A stretch of DNA of 32,109 nucleotides, from assembly GCF_900107175.1 (NCBI RefSeq), contig NZ_FNOZ01000047.1, positions 1 to 32,109 of the forward strand, written 5' to 3'. Numbering within the stretch: the first letter of the stretch is position 1; each line of letters opens with the position of its first letter. A program made the position numbers and the translations under genes. This stretch comes from Modestobacter sp. DSM 44400. GTDB lineage: Bacteria; Actinomycetota; Actinomycetes; Mycobacteriales; Geodermatophilaceae. This document shows positions 5,895-13,880 of the stretch, one piece after another. The notes under the pieces are model-generated. The model saw nothing but the letters and a program-made list of their open reading frames with translations. It did not search any database and had not been told where the DNA came from.

Positions 5895-7889
5895 TCAGGG
5901 GTTCGGGTAGCTGAAGGTCCGGGTGATCAGGTGATTGGGTGTTGCCTCCGTCTCGGCCAGGGGGCGGTCGTCGTGGTCGAGGGTCAGGCTGAGGTAGACG
6001 CCGATGGCCGGATAGGCGACGGCGATGCGGGACGCACCGTCAAGGGCTCGGGGCGGCAGGGCGGTGACCACCGGTGCGGCGCCGTTGCCGTACGGCTCGC
6101 TGTCGAGGAAGTCGTCTGTCGGGATCTGCAGGTGATCGGGGTAGCCGCGGCCGGTGGTGTCGCTGGTGAGTGTCTCGGTGAGATCGATGGTCGGGGTCGC
6201 TCGCAGCGCGGTGACCATGGCCCGCAGCTGAGGGGTGGCGTCCACGGGTGGCCACGGCACGTCGAAGGTGGCCGTGCCGCCGTGCCAGTCGGCCGCACCG
6301 GCGGTGACGGTGACCTGGTTGATGCCGTTCCGCCAGGGGGTGGTGGCCAAATAGCAGCCGGATCCGCAGCCGCGGACGGCAATCCTCACCGGGGCAGCGC
6401 CCGGCGCACGCAAGGTGACCGCGGCATGTGTGTCCGCCTCGGCCTGGTGGCCGGCTTCGCCCGGGTCGCTGCCGGGCGCCGTGAGGGACAGCTGCAGTTG
6501 TCCGCTGCTGGCGGTGGCGCCGAGGCTGAGCTGACCGAGCAACGAGCCGAATGCCGTGATCGGACCGCTCGGCGGCGGGGGCAGCGTCAGCGCGGTCGTC
6601 GTCGGTCGCGGCGCGGGCAGGCTGACCAGCAGAGCGGTGACAGCCAGCACGGCGATCAGGGCAGACCGTTCGACACCAGTTGCGCGGCCGGGGTGCGGCA
6701 GCGTGCCGCCCTCGTCCGCTCTGGCCGGCTCGCGGAGGCGGATTCGCCGGCGTCCCAGCACCGCCAGCACGGTGACAGCTGTGACCAGCACTAGTTTGCC
6801 GACCAGGACCCGCCCGTATCCGGTGCTGATCAGGTCGGCCGGGCTGCGGAGCACCAGCACCGTGGCGACCGTGCCGGTCACGACCACGAGCAGGTAGAGC
6901 CCGAGCGCGACGGGGGCGTAGGTCAGCAGCAGGAGCTGCGACCATCCGGGTCGAGCCCTCGACGAACGCCAGGCTCGGGCGGTGCGGAGGACGTGGATCA
7001 ACGCGCCGGTCCACAGCGCTGCGGCGCCCAGGTGGACGACGGTCAGCGCGGCGCCCCAACCGGGGCTGTAGCCCTCGGGATGGGCCCGTAACCCTTCGGC
7101 GACGAGAACCGCAGCCAACGGGAGGGCTGTGACTCGGCGTAGCCCGGGGACCGATGCCGCTGCCGCGGCGAGTCCGAAGGCGAGGACTTCCCCCGCCACC
7201 AGCTCGACCGGACGGACGTGGACCAGTGCGGACCAGCCCCCGGCGGCGGGAAGAAGCAAGGTTGTGAGCCCGGCCGCCGCCGCAAATCCGACGAGGGCAG
7301 CCAAGCGCAGTGGCGCCCGGACCAGCGCCGGTGCGGAAGCGCCCGCCGTTGCGCGGCGGGCGAGCCATTCCCCGAGTTGCCCACCGACGGCCACGGCCAG
7401 AGCTGCGAACAGCAGCCAGCGCAGCGCGGCGGTGCCGGCAAGGTAGCCCCAGCCGGTCACTTGCTCAGCCTTGGGCGCAGCGGCGCCGACCCCGAAGGCG
7501 AAGCTGCCGTCGACGACATCGCCGTCGGAGGCGGTCACCTGCCAGCGCACCTGGAACTGCCCGGTGGTCAACGGTGTGCGGATGGGCAGGACCAGCTGCC
7601 GGTCCCCGGCCCGGTGCTGCAGCGGCCCGGTGGGGACCCGCTGACCGGTGACATCGGTGACCTGCAGGGCATCGCGGGTGGCGGTGACCGGCTCGTCGAA
7701 GGCCAGCACCACCTGGCTGACCGGTCCCGGGCCGCTGGAGCCGGTGGCCGGCACCGTTGTTAGCAGGGTCGGGTGCGCGGCGGCCGGCCCGGCCAGCAGC
7801 ACCAGGATGGCGAAGGCTGCGCCGCCGATCGCGGCCAGCCGTCGACCGTTTCTGCGCCCAACCGGGCGACTATCGCGCAGCAAGAACAC
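5895..7889 (-). CDS. CopC-CopD fusion, copper resistance/uptake membrane protein
   Basis: 664 residues from GTG 7889, chosen because a clean signal peptide follows (Arg-rich, then about 20-38 ending GPAAA); the frame is open further upstream to 8090. The mature protein starts at His39, as expected for CopC, with a CopC beta-sandwich to about 135 (AFDEPVTATRDALQVTD, then FQVRWQVTASDGDVVDG). Eight or so membrane helices of CopD follow (about 150-470), then an extracytoplasmic C-terminal region (about 480-664) of unknown fold. CopC normally holds Cu(II) with His1, Asp and His of a DGH motif; here that motif is DGD (Asp122, Asp124). CopD is a putative copper permease. It is last in the unit that begins at 10823. 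Confidence 0.9.
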   Translation of the reverse strand: MFLLRDSRPVGRRNGRRLAAIGGAAFAILVLLAGPAAAHPTLLTTVPATGSSGPGPVSQVVLAFDEPVTATRDALQVTDVTGQRVPTGPLQHRAGDRQLVLPIRTPLTTGQFQVRWQVTASDGDVVDGSFAFGVGAAAPKAEQVTGWGYLAGTAALRWLLFAALAVAVGGQLGEWLARRATAGASAPALVRAPLRLAALVGFAAAAGLTTLLLPAAGGWSALVHVRPVELVAGEVLAFGLAAAAASVPGLRRVTALPLAAVLVAEGLRAHPEGYSPGWGAALTVVHLGAAALWTGALIHVLRTARAWRSSRARPGWSQLLLLTYAPVALGLYLLVVVTGTVATVLVLRSPADLISTGYGRVLVGKLVLVTAVTVLAVLGRRRIRLREPARADEGGTLPHPGRATGVERSALIAVLAVTALLVSLPAPRPTTTALTLPPPPSGPITAFGSLLGQLSLGATASSGQLQLSLTAPGSDPGEAGHQAEADTHAAVTLRAPGAAPVRIAVRGCGSGCYLATTPWRNGINQVTVTAGAADWHGGTATFDVPWPPVDATPQLRAMVTALRATPTIDLTETLTSDTTGRGYPDHLQIPTDDFLDSEPYGNGAAPVVTALPPRALDGASRIAVAYPAIGVYLSLTLDHDDRPLAETEATPNHLITRTFSYPNP

Positions 7890-8025
7890 GTTCCGTCTCT
7901 CGGTGGGGCGCGGCCGGATGCTCGGCGGCGCGAAACATGCATCGGCTGCCCGACCCGGGGCCGGGCAGCTGATAGCGAAGGAGGGCCCTCGGCGATGGTG
8001 TGATGCGCGGGGGGTCAGCGACAGC

Positions 8026-8256
8026 TCATCGCGGTTCCCGCCAGGCAGTGGCGCGCCGGCCGTCGACGCGCAGCTGGGCGACTTCGGCACGCAGCTGCGC
8101 CAGTTCGGCTTGCTGGGCCGGTGTGATCGCCGCCTGCGGCGATTGCTGAGAGCCGCTCGGCTGCTGATTGCCTCCCATCTTCATCATCATCCACATCATC
8201 AGGCCCATGCCGACAGGGCAGGCGAGCAGGGCGAGGGAGGGAAGCAGCTGAGCCAT
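8026..8256 (-). CDS. small CP-motif membrane protein (DUF2933-like), copy 2
   Basis: 76 residues, ATG 8256 after AAGGACGG. The helix begins near the N-terminus and carries LLACPVGMGLMMWMMMKMGG (Cys13-Pro14, seven Met between residues 17 and 27). A Gln/Ser/Pro linker (29-45) is followed by a coiled-coil-like AELAQLRAEVAQLR (50-63). It is closely related to the protein at 20733-20942. It lies 18 bp after the glutaredoxin-like gene and upstream of the CopC-CopD gene. No function is assigned; a Cu(I)-contacting or partner-stabilising role is inference. Confidence 0.78.
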   Translation of the reverse strand: MAQLLPSLALLACPVGMGLMMWMMMKMGGNQQPSGSQQSPQAAITPAQQAELAQLRAEVAQLRVDGRRATAWREPR

Positions 8257-8274
8257 GGTGGACCGTCCTTCGGG

Positions 8275-8571
8275 TCAGGGAGTGCCGGGGGATGCGGCGG
8301 GCGTGGCGGGCGCGGTGCGGGCCGGGGCGTGGCCGAGGGCCTTGCGGAGTCTTCGTTCGGAGAGGCGTCCGTAGCCGAGCGGTCGGCCGTCGAGCAGCAG
8401 TCCGGGGGCGAACAGGATGTTGGCTTCGGTCGCCAGTCGCCGCCCGGTGTCGCTGCCCAGGTCGATCTCCTCGACGGTGAGTGGGAAATCGTGGCCGACG
8501 CGGGCCAGCACGGCCTTGGCGTGCTCACACAGCGCGCAGTTTGCCTGGGTAAGCAGGGTGACCGTGGTCAT
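8275..8571 (-). CDS. glutaredoxin-like thioredoxin-fold protein
   Basis: 98 residues; the ATG at 8571 overlaps the upstream peroxiredoxin-like stop as ATGA. The N-terminus VTLLTQANCALCEHAK has a CxxC pair (Cys12, Cys15) after the first beta-strand, as in glutaredoxin-like proteins of the DUF836 kind. VEEIDLGSD and the ILFAPGLLLDGRPLGYGRLS segment continue the fold, with APG in place of the usual TVP cis-Pro loop. No signal peptide is seen, so it acts in the cytoplasm, perhaps passing electrons to the membrane carrier or reporting thiol state. The Ala/Pro/Thr tail (from about 81) is low complexity. Confidence 0.82.
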   Translation of the reverse strand: MTTVTLLTQANCALCEHAKAVLARVGHDFPLTVEEIDLGSDTGRRLATEANILFAPGLLLDGRPLGYGRLSERRLRKALGHAPARTAPATPAASPGTP

Positions 8572-9329
8572 GAGTGCCGGCCGCTCTTGAGGTCGCCCAG
8601 CAGCTGGTCGACCGGCACGTCCATGGTGTACTTCGGCGCTCCGCCGTAGTCGGCGCGCCACTGGATGGTGCCGTCCGGGCCGACCAGGACGAAGCTGTGC
8701 CCGTCCATCGAGTCCCCCATCATTCCGTACTGGTTGGCGTTGTAGGCCTTGGAGACGGCCAGGTCGGTGTCGGCGAGCACCGGCGTGGTGATGCCCTCGT
8801 CGCGGGCCTTCTGCGCCAGCAGGTTCACCGGCTGGGTGGTGATGGACACGATCTGGTCGACGCCGGCGGCCGTGACCGCGCCGGTGTTGGCTTCCAGGTC
8901 CTTCATCTGCGTCCAGCACGGCTCACAACCGACACCCTCCTGGAAGTACAGCAGCACGGTCTTTCCCCGCAGCGAGGACAGGCTGACCGACCCGCCGGTG
9001 CTGGCGGGTAGATCGAAGCCGGGCGCCTGGGCGCCGATGCCGGGACTGCCCACCTGGTAGCTGGTGGGCCCGCCCCCCGCGGCCGCGCTGCTGCCGCTGT
9101 TGGCGCGGAACACCGCGAACAGCACCGCGAGGGCGACCACGACGGCCACCGCGATCCACATCCAGCTGCGGGAGGATTGCGCGCGCCGAGCCCCGGCGAC
9201 CGGGGAACGCCGGGGGGACGAGCGGCGGGCCGTGGCCGCCTTCGTCGTCGATGCCGTCCTGGTCGGGGTCGTCTTGGTCGGGGTCGTCTTGGTTGCGGTC
9301 GTCTTGGTCGGTGTCGTTCTGGCGGGCAT
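8568..9329 (-). CDS. membrane-anchored peroxiredoxin/redoxin-like protein with Thr/Lys tail
   Basis: 253 residues. Residues 1-55 are a basic Thr/Lys/Arg/Ser tail made partly of 5-residue repeats; a single helix (56-74) anchors it with the redoxin domain outside. That domain has GAQAPGFDLP (99-108), LLYFQEGVGCEPCW (126-139; Cys135 and Cys138) and a final SFVLVGPDGTIQWRADYG. The CxxC sits where AhpC/TSA-type redoxins keep their active Cys. It may reduce peroxides or act as a disulfide exchanger fed by the CcdA/DsbD-like protein, whose stop it overlaps (TGATG). The basic tail stays in the cytoplasm; its use is unknown. Confidence 0.85.
   Translation of the reverse strand: MPARTTPTKTTATKTTPTKTTPTRTASTTKAATARRSSPRRSPVAGARRAQSSRSWMWIAVAVVVALAVLFAVFRANSGSSAAAGGGPTSYQVGSPGIGAQAPGFDLPASTGGSVSLSSLRGKTVLLYFQEGVGCEPCWTQMKDLEANTGAVTAAGVDQIVSITTQPVNLLAQKARDEGITTPVLADTDLAVSKAYNANQYGMMGDSMDGHSFVLVGPDGTIQWRADYGGAPKYTMDVPVDQLLGDLKSGRHS
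9260..9319 (-). repeat. four 15-bp tandem units coding Thr/Lys pentapeptides
   Basis: Four near-identical 15-bp units (plus strand TGGTCGGGGTCGTCT and variants) code TPTKT, TATKT, TPTKT and TPTRT at the N-terminus of the anchored redoxin. It is an in-frame slippage-prone array. Confidence 0.85.
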
Positions 9330-10420
9330 CAGTTGATCCTTTCCGCGGCGGTCGTGGACGCGGCCGAGGCGGCCGCCGGGCCGGGGGCATCGGGGTGGGG
9401 GGCATCGGGGTGCGGGGCATCGGGGTGCGGGGCATCGGGGTGCGGGGCATCGGGGTGCGGGGCATCGAGTGCGGGGATATCGAGTGGCCCGGGGCTGCCC
9501 CAGCGGCCCCCGAGCTCGGCATCGAGGTCCTGTGGGCTGCCGGCCGGGATGGGCGCGTTCTCCTGGTCGTCATCGGTTCGGCGCCGTGCCGCCCGTACGA
9601 ACCCGGCGACCACGGCGGCGAGCAGCAGCAGGCCGGTCCAGCCGGGCAGCCACGTCAGGTGGTGCTCGATGACCGCCGAGGTGTGCCCGAGCCACGCCGT
9701 GACCTGCAGCTGCCAGCCGGACAGCGTCATCGCCGGACCGCGGAGCGCGAACACGATGGTCAGCACACCCATCACGGCCATCAGGCCGCCGGACAGCAGC
9801 GCCGGGCCGGGGATGCGACGCCGCCATCCCCCGGCTCGTAGCGTGATCCCCCAGTCGCCGAAGATCCGGGCGCGTCCCCAGTCGCGCTTGTCCCAGATCA
9901 GCGCCAGGACCGCAAGCGGGGCGACCATGCCGGCCACGTAGGCGACGCCCACGGTGACCGCCACCGGGAAGGACGCGGCCGCACCGGCGAGTGCGGCGAC
10001 ACCGGCGAGCACGGGCGCGCAGCATGCGCTGGCCGCCCCGGAGAACAGGCCCAGGCTGTACACCGACCCAACGCCGCGACCTCCGCCGCCGCGCCGGCCG
10101 GGCATCGGCAGCATGAACTTCCACCCGGCCAGGATCGCCACCCCCGCGGCGATCATCAGCGCGCCGCCGACGGTGAACAGCAGCCGGTGCTGCCCGATCA
10201 GCAGCCGGGAGATCGCCGAGGCGCCCAGGCCGAGCGGGAGGATGATGGTGGCGATACCGGCGGCGAACACCAGCGTCATGGCGGCCAGCTGCACCCGCCG
10301 GTGGAAGCTGGTCGCGAAGTAGGCCGGCAGCATGACCGAGATGCAGCACGGTGCCAGCAGGGCGACCACACCACCGAGGAAGGCGGTGAGCACCGTGCCG
10401 GAAAACAGCAGTGAACTCAT
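9329..10420 (-). CDS. CcdA/DsbD-like transmembrane thiol electron carrier with DAPHP tail
   Basis: 363 residues from ATG 10420. Several membrane helices; the first holds APCCISVMLPAYFA (Cys25, Cys26) and a later one ASACCAPVLAG (Cys134, Cys135). CcdA and DsbD beta domains use one Cys in each of these helices to move electrons from cytoplasmic thioredoxin to outer-face thiol proteins; here each position is a Cys-Cys pair. Further helices and a loop GDWGITLRAGGWRRR follow. The C-terminal tail (after about 290) is Asp/Pro/His-rich and contains five DAPHP repeats, which might bind metal. It overlaps the redoxin gene (TGATG), its probable partner. The CTACTA-type dyad lies upstream of the preceding gene. 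Confidence 0.83.
   Translation of the reverse strand: MSSLLFSGTVLTAFLGGVVALLAPCCISVMLPAYFATSFHRRVQLAAMTLVFAAGIATIILPLGLGASAISRLLIGQHRLLFTVGGALMIAAGVAILAGWKFMLPMPGRRGGGGRGVGSVYSLGLFSGAASACCAPVLAGVAALAGAAASFPVAVTVGVAYVAGMVAPLAVLALIWDKRDWGRARIFGDWGITLRAGGWRRRIPGPALLSGGLMAVMGVLTIVFALRGPAMTLSGWQLQVTAWLGHTSAVIEHHLTWLPGWTGLLLLAAVVAGFVRAARRRTDDDQENAPIPAGSPQDLDAELGGRWGSPGPLDIPALDAPHPDAPHPDAPHPDAPHPDAPHPDAPGPAAASAASTTAAERIN
9388..9462 (-). repeat. five 15-bp tandem units coding DAPHP
   Basis: Five units of CATCGGGGTGCGGGG on the plus strand; the first has G for C. They code the Asp-Ala-Pro-His-Pro tail of the CcdA/DsbD-like protein. A degenerate sixth unit follows. Copy number is likely to vary. Confidence 0.92.
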
Positions 10421-10502
10421 GGGCTCGGCAATCTCATCGGGACGACGTCGGGGACGCGGTACAGGCAGGAGGCGGCAGGACCGTGCGGGGAAGGTTCGGC
10501 GG

Positions 10503-10823
10503 TCAGCTGCGGGGCCGGTCCTCGCGCTCGGCCAGCTCGAGCCGGGCGCGGGCCATGGCGACCTCCTCCCGCAGCGCGCGCAGCTCCGCATCGGTGTCGA
10601 ATTCCGACCCCGAGCGGGCGGCTGCCGCGTTCGTCGAGGCGCAGGCCTGGCCACGGCGCATCCGCCAGGCCATCGCGCCCATCGACAGCGGGCAGACCAG
10701 CGCGATCAGCAGCGGCAGCGCCGCGGCGCCACCGGCCGGGGCGACCAGCCAGATCACCACCCCGACCGCGGCCAGGCCGGCGATCACCTTCGGGTTCAAG
10801 CAGCAGCGCAGCGACCGCAGCAC
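10503..10823 (-). CDS. DUF2933-like membrane protein, copy 3 (long form)
   Basis: 106 residues, GTG 10823 after GGGAGGACGTC. Starts with RCCLNPKV, then two hydrophobic stretches (13-30 and 34-53), the second containing LVCPLSMGAMAWRMRRG (Cys44-Pro45). A linker and a coiled-coil-like end follow (80-100: ELRALREEVAMARARLELAE). Very close to the plus-strand gene at 20225: by hand alignment about 147 of 162 bases agree across the membrane part. The CTACTA-N6-CTAGTA dyad lies 20 bp upstream. It heads the unit that continues with the CcdA/DsbD-like gene. Role unknown; a small subunit of the thiol/copper carrier is a fair guess. Confidence 0.82.
   Translation of the reverse strand: MLRSLRCCLNPKVIAGLAAVGVVIWLVAPAGGAAALPLLIALVCPLSMGAMAWRMRRGQACASTNAAAARSGSEFDTDAELRALREEVAMARARLELAEREDRPRS
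10650..10811 (-). repeat. inverted repeat arm 1 (DUF2933-like coding sequence)
   Basis: This 162-bp stretch is about 91% identical, counted by eye, to 20249-20410 on the opposite strand. The arms are 9.4 kb apart and enclose the flavoprotein, sulfur-transfer, copper ATPase and Lgt-fusion genes. Confidence 0.8.
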
Positions 10824-10842
10824 GACGTCCTCCCGAGCTCAT

Positions 10843-10860
10843 CTACTAATGCGCCTAGTA
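10843..10860 (-). promoter_or_regulatory. CTACTA-N6-CTAGTA operator, copy 2
   Basis: The plus strand reads CTACTA-ATGCGC-CTAGTA, 20 bp upstream of the DUF2933-like start at 10823 on the minus strand. On the transcribed strand it is TACTAG-N6-TAGTAG. The position next to the ribosome binding site fits a repressor site. Confidence 0.75.
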
Positions 10861-10929
10861 AAGCGTACAGATCCGTGGGCGCAAGCACTGCGCGGTCCCG
10901 GCGACAGCGAGTCATCCCGACGGTTGCCG

Positions 10930-11832
10930 TCATCGGAGGTCCTCGCGTAGCAGGGCTGTGTTGATCGCCGCGGCCGCCTGCGCCCCTTCGGCGGCGGCCA
11001 CGACAGCGAGCTGCGCTCGGCGGGAGGCGTCGCCGGCGACGAAGAGCCCCGGCACGTCGGTCGACTCGTTGTCGCCGGTCTCCACGGTGCCTTCGGCGTT
11101 GAACCGGCAGCCGAGCTTGGCGGCGAGCCCGGAGCGCTCCCGCTGGCCGGTGATGAAGAACATCGCCGTGCGAGCCACGATCTCCCCGTCGGCCAGTTCC
11201 AGCCCGGTGAGTTGGCCGTCCTCGCCGCAGACCGCGGCGATGCGTCGGTCCTCGACGGCGATGCCGTTGCGGCGCAGCCGGTCCCGTGCGGCATCATCGA
11301 GCCCCGAGGGCCCGTCGGTGAACAGGACCAGGTCCCGACTCCACACGGTGAGTTCCAGGGCGAGCCCGAGGCCGTCGTGTCCGCGGCCGTAGACCGCGAT
11401 CGGCCGGTCCCGCTGCTCCCATCCATCGCAGTACGGGCAGTGGAACGCGCTGCGGCCGTAGAACTCCTCCAGCCGCGGCAGCGGCGGCAGTTCGTCGACG
11501 ACCCCGGTGGCCAGCAGCAGTTTGCGGCAGGTCACGGTGCGGCCGTCGGCCAGCTCGACCTCGAATCCGCTCGCCGCGGCGGTCGCCGTGCGCACCGCGA
11601 CCTCCTCCAGTCGCACGCTCGGGTAGCGGACAACCTCCCGGCGCCCGTCGGCGCGCAGCCGATCCGGTGGGGTGGCGTCGCGGCCGAGGTAGGCGTGGAT
11701 CTCCCGACTGCAGGCGTTGCGGTACTCGCCGCTGTCACAAACCAGCACCGTCCGGCGGCACCGGCCCAGCACGAGCGCTGCGCTCAGCCCTGCTGGGCCC
11801 GCGCCGACGACGACGACGTCATAGCTGGGCAC
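10930..11832 (-). CDS. FAD-dependent pyridine-nucleotide-disulfide oxidoreductase, thioredoxin-reductase-like
   Basis: 300 residues, GTG 11832 after GAAGGGAAG. FAD site GAGPAGLSAAL (10-20), redox pair in FHCPYCDGWE (Cys132, Cys135), a short NADPH-domain segment (AVYGRGHDGLGLALEL) whose GRGHDG departs from GGGxxA, and VPGLFVAGDASRR near the end. True thioredoxin reductase has CATCDG; the HCPYCDG form belongs to a related group with less certain partners. It could reduce the glutaredoxin-like protein encoded downstream or a low-molecular-weight thiol. A copy of the shared leader motif lies about 105 bp upstream. Family call firm, partner unknown. Confidence 0.9.
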   Translation of the reverse strand: MPSYDVVVVGAGPAGLSAALVLGRCRRTVLVCDSGEYRNACSREIHAYLGRDATPPDRLRADGRREVVRYPSVRLEEVAVRTATAAASGFEVELADGRTVTCRKLLLATGVVDELPPLPRLEEFYGRSAFHCPYCDGWEQRDRPIAVYGRGHDGLGLALELTVWSRDLVLFTDGPSGLDDAARDRLRRNGIAVEDRRIAAVCGEDGQLTGLELADGEIVARTAMFFITGQRERSGLAAKLGCRFNAEGTVETGDNESTDVPGLFVAGDASRRAQLAVVAAAEGAQAAAAINTALLREDLR

Positions 11833-11936
11833 GTGAGCTTCCCTTCATCCTCGTTCGTCGGCCGGTGCACCAGCACGGGCAGGGCGGGGTGGCCCGTCCG
11901 CGCCGGTCGGGTCGTGGGGAACCGTGCCCTCCGGGA

Positions 11937-11951
11937 ATGAAGAACCGGTGA
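11937..11951 (-). promoter_or_regulatory. shared leader motif, copy B (upstream of the flavoprotein gene)
   Basis: On the minus strand TCACCGGTTCTTCAT followed by TCCCGGAGGGCA, about 105 bp before the GTG at 11832. CCGATCGCA stands shortly upstream, as it does near copy A. The core agrees with copy C at CACCGGTTCTTCA. Confidence 0.4.
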
Positions 11952-12040
11952 AGGAGTTGTGCGATCGGCGTGGAGGACGTCGAGACTCCTGCCACTACGG
12001 CCCCCATTGCCCAGCCGCCGCGCAAGCCCTCGCCGCCGTG

Positions 12041-13423
12041 TCAGGTGGTCGGCGGTCCGGCCGTTTCGGCGGTGCGGTCTTCGAGGCCGGCCCCGGCGGC
12101 GTTGCTGTAGAAGTCGTTGACCAGCACTACCTGGTGGCCGCGGCGGTCCAAGACGGAGGCGGCGATCGAGGCCCGGTAACCCGAGCCGCAGTACACCCAG
12201 ACCTCCCCCGCCGGGACCTCTTCGAGCCGCTGCGCGAGCTCGTGCAGCGGAATGTGTTGTGAGCCGCGGACACCGCCGCGGGCCCGCTCGTCGTTGCGGC
12301 GGGCGTCGAGCACGCGCACCGGTCCACGGGCCATCGCCTCGGCCAGCCCGGCGAAGTCGCTGACCCGGTAGGAACGCAACGGCGCCCCGTCGGCGAGGGC
12401 CTCGATGGTCCCGACCGCCGCGCCGGCCAGCTCGTCGATGCCGATGCGCACCAGCTCCCGGCGGGCGGTGAGGATCTGCTCCTCGGTCTGCCCGATCACG
12501 GTGAGCGGGGCGCCCCAGCGGTACAGCCAGCCCAGGTAGGTGACGAGGTTGTCGCCGAGTTCGAAGTTGAGCGAGTCGGCCAGGTGGCCGGCGGCGAAGG
12601 CGGTCCGCTCGCGCAGGTCCACCACCCACTCGCCGTCCGCGATCCGCCGCCGCAGCTCGGCTGGGTCGACCAGACCGGACGGGGAGAGGTCCACCGGTGC
12701 CGGGCCCTGGCGGTTGATCGGTGCCATGTGCACGTAGTAGGCGGGGTAGGCGTCCAACCCCGCGAGCAGGGTGTCGACGTACTCCTGCTCGGCCAGCGTC
12801 AGCGCGGGGTTGACCTTCCGCTGCTCGCCGACGGTGGACGACGTCCCGCTGGTGGGCGTGGCCGAGCAGAAACTGCCGAAACCGTGGGTCGGGAAGACCT
12901 GCGTTCCTGCCGGCAGCTCGCGCGCCAATCGCTGCACCGAGTGGTACTGGTCGTGGCTGAGCTCCACGGTGTCCTCTGGGCTGACCAGGTCAGTGCGGCC
13001 GGTCGCTCCGTACAGCATCGAGCCACCGGTGAACACCGCGACGGCCTCGCCATCTGCCCGCTCCAGCACGTAGCTGAGGTGATGGTGGGTGTGCCCGGGG
13101 GTGTGGACGGCCCGCAGCCGCATCTCCCCGACCGAGAGCACGTCCCCGTCTGCGACAGCCAAATGGTCGAAGGACACTCGGCTGCCGGCCGCCAGCACAT
13201 AGCTGGCGCCGGTGCACCGCGCCAGCTCCAAACCGCCGCTGACGTAGTCGTTGTGTATGTGCGTCTCCAGCACGTGACTGATCCGCACGCCGCGCTGTTG
13301 GGCCAGCTGGAGCACCCGGTCGATGTCCCGCTGCGGGTCGATGACCACCGCGACCTCGCCGTCGGTGGCCAGATAGCTTCGATCGCCCAGACTGGACGTC
13401 TCGAGTGTTTCGACTTCGATCAT
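12041..13423 (-). CDS. MBL-fold hydrolase with two rhodanese domains (persulfide-dioxygenase-like)
   Basis: 460 residues from ATG 13423 after GAAGAAGGCGG; upstream in-frame starts at 13459 and 13471 have poorer sites. The metallo-beta-lactamase domain has THIHNDYVSGG (54-64), HTPGHTHHH (107-115) and PTHGFGS (178-184). Two rhodanese domains follow: the first (about 255-345) lacks a catalytic Cys, the second (about 355-440) has VYCGSGYRAS with Cys412. The layout matches BaeB/CstB-type proteins that oxidise glutathione or other persulfides to sulfite. In ETHE1-type enzymes an Asp of the FTGD motif binds iron; here it reads FTGGS (Gly134), which is a deviation. With SseA nearby it suggests sulfane-sulfur handling. 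Confidence 0.9.
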   Translation of the reverse strand: MIEVETLETSSLGDRSYLATDGEVAVVIDPQRDIDRVLQLAQQRGVRISHVLETHIHNDYVSGGLELARCTGASYVLAAGSRVSFDHLAVADGDVLSVGEMRLRAVHTPGHTHHHLSYVLERADGEAVAVFTGGSMLYGATGRTDLVSPEDTVELSHDQYHSVQRLARELPAGTQVFPTHGFGSFCSATPTSGTSSTVGEQRKVNPALTLAEQEYVDTLLAGLDAYPAYYVHMAPINRQGPAPVDLSPSGLVDPAELRRRIADGEWVVDLRERTAFAAGHLADSLNFELGDNLVTYLGWLYRWGAPLTVIGQTEEQILTARRELVRIGIDELAGAAVGTIEALADGAPLRSYRVSDFAGLAEAMARGPVRVLDARRNDERARGGVRGSQHIPLHELAQRLEEVPAGEVWVYCGSGYRASIAASVLDRRGHQVVLVNDFYSNAAGAGLEDRTAETAGPPTT

Positions 13424-13581
13424 CGGAAAGCCGCCTTCTTCACCCGGTATGGCGCTCATCTGAAAAATCAACAGTTCGCTCGATGCGAGCCGACGCGTCC
13501 GCGTCAGCAGCTCCGCCGTCCCCGGTCAACGCTCACGCCGGCAGGGACGGGCGGGCGGGCGGTGACCGGACATCGGGGGCG

Positions 13582-13878
13582 TCAGTCCTCGACGGCGACC
13601 GTGGTCTCGTTCATCCCGACCTCGGCCGACAGCCTGCGTTCGCCCTTGCCCACCGGCGCCAGCGCACGCAGCATCCACTCACCCGGTGCGGCGAAGAACC
13701 GGAACTCCCCCTCCGGGCTGGTCACGGCCTCAGCGGTGAACTCACCCGTGGCATCCAGCAGCTGGACGTAGGCCCCGGCCACCGGCGCGCCCTCGTGCTA
13801 GACCGAGCCCTGGATGACCGTTTGGGTGCTCAGGTCGATCCCGGCGAGCACGCCGCCCTGCTTCGGGGCGCCGCACAC
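13582..13878 (-). pseudogene. DUF1416 gene interrupted by an in-frame TAG
   Basis: The frame starts at GTG 13878, two bases after the sseA stop, with MCGAPKQGGVLAGIDLSTQT and then VIQGSV. Codon 27 (13800-13798) is TAG, and the same frame continues with HEGAPVAGAYVQLLD and an FRFFAAPGEWMLRALAP segment to a stop at 13582, 98 codons in all. DUF1416 proteins (about 100 residues, beside sseA in many actinobacteria) have Leu at this place, one base away from TAG. Everything else looks intact, so the mutation is recent, a sequencing error, or read through. An internal GTG (13782) right after the stop could give a shorter protein. Confidence 0.85.
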
Positions 13879-13880
13879 AG

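Noticed and set aside
11819..12025. 68-residue minus-strand frame before the flavoprotein gene
   Set aside because: It contains the shared leader motif translated as LLHRFFIPGGHG. Similar peptides arise at copies A and C (AHRIFTPPGHG, AHRFFTTRG), which tempted me to call leader peptides, but copies A and C lack a nearby start codon in that frame. Kept as a DNA motif only.
11784..12629. Minus-strand frame across the flavoprotein and MBL gene ends
   Set aside because: Arg/Pro-rich shadow of the MBL-rhodanese frame; no ribosome site and no domain.
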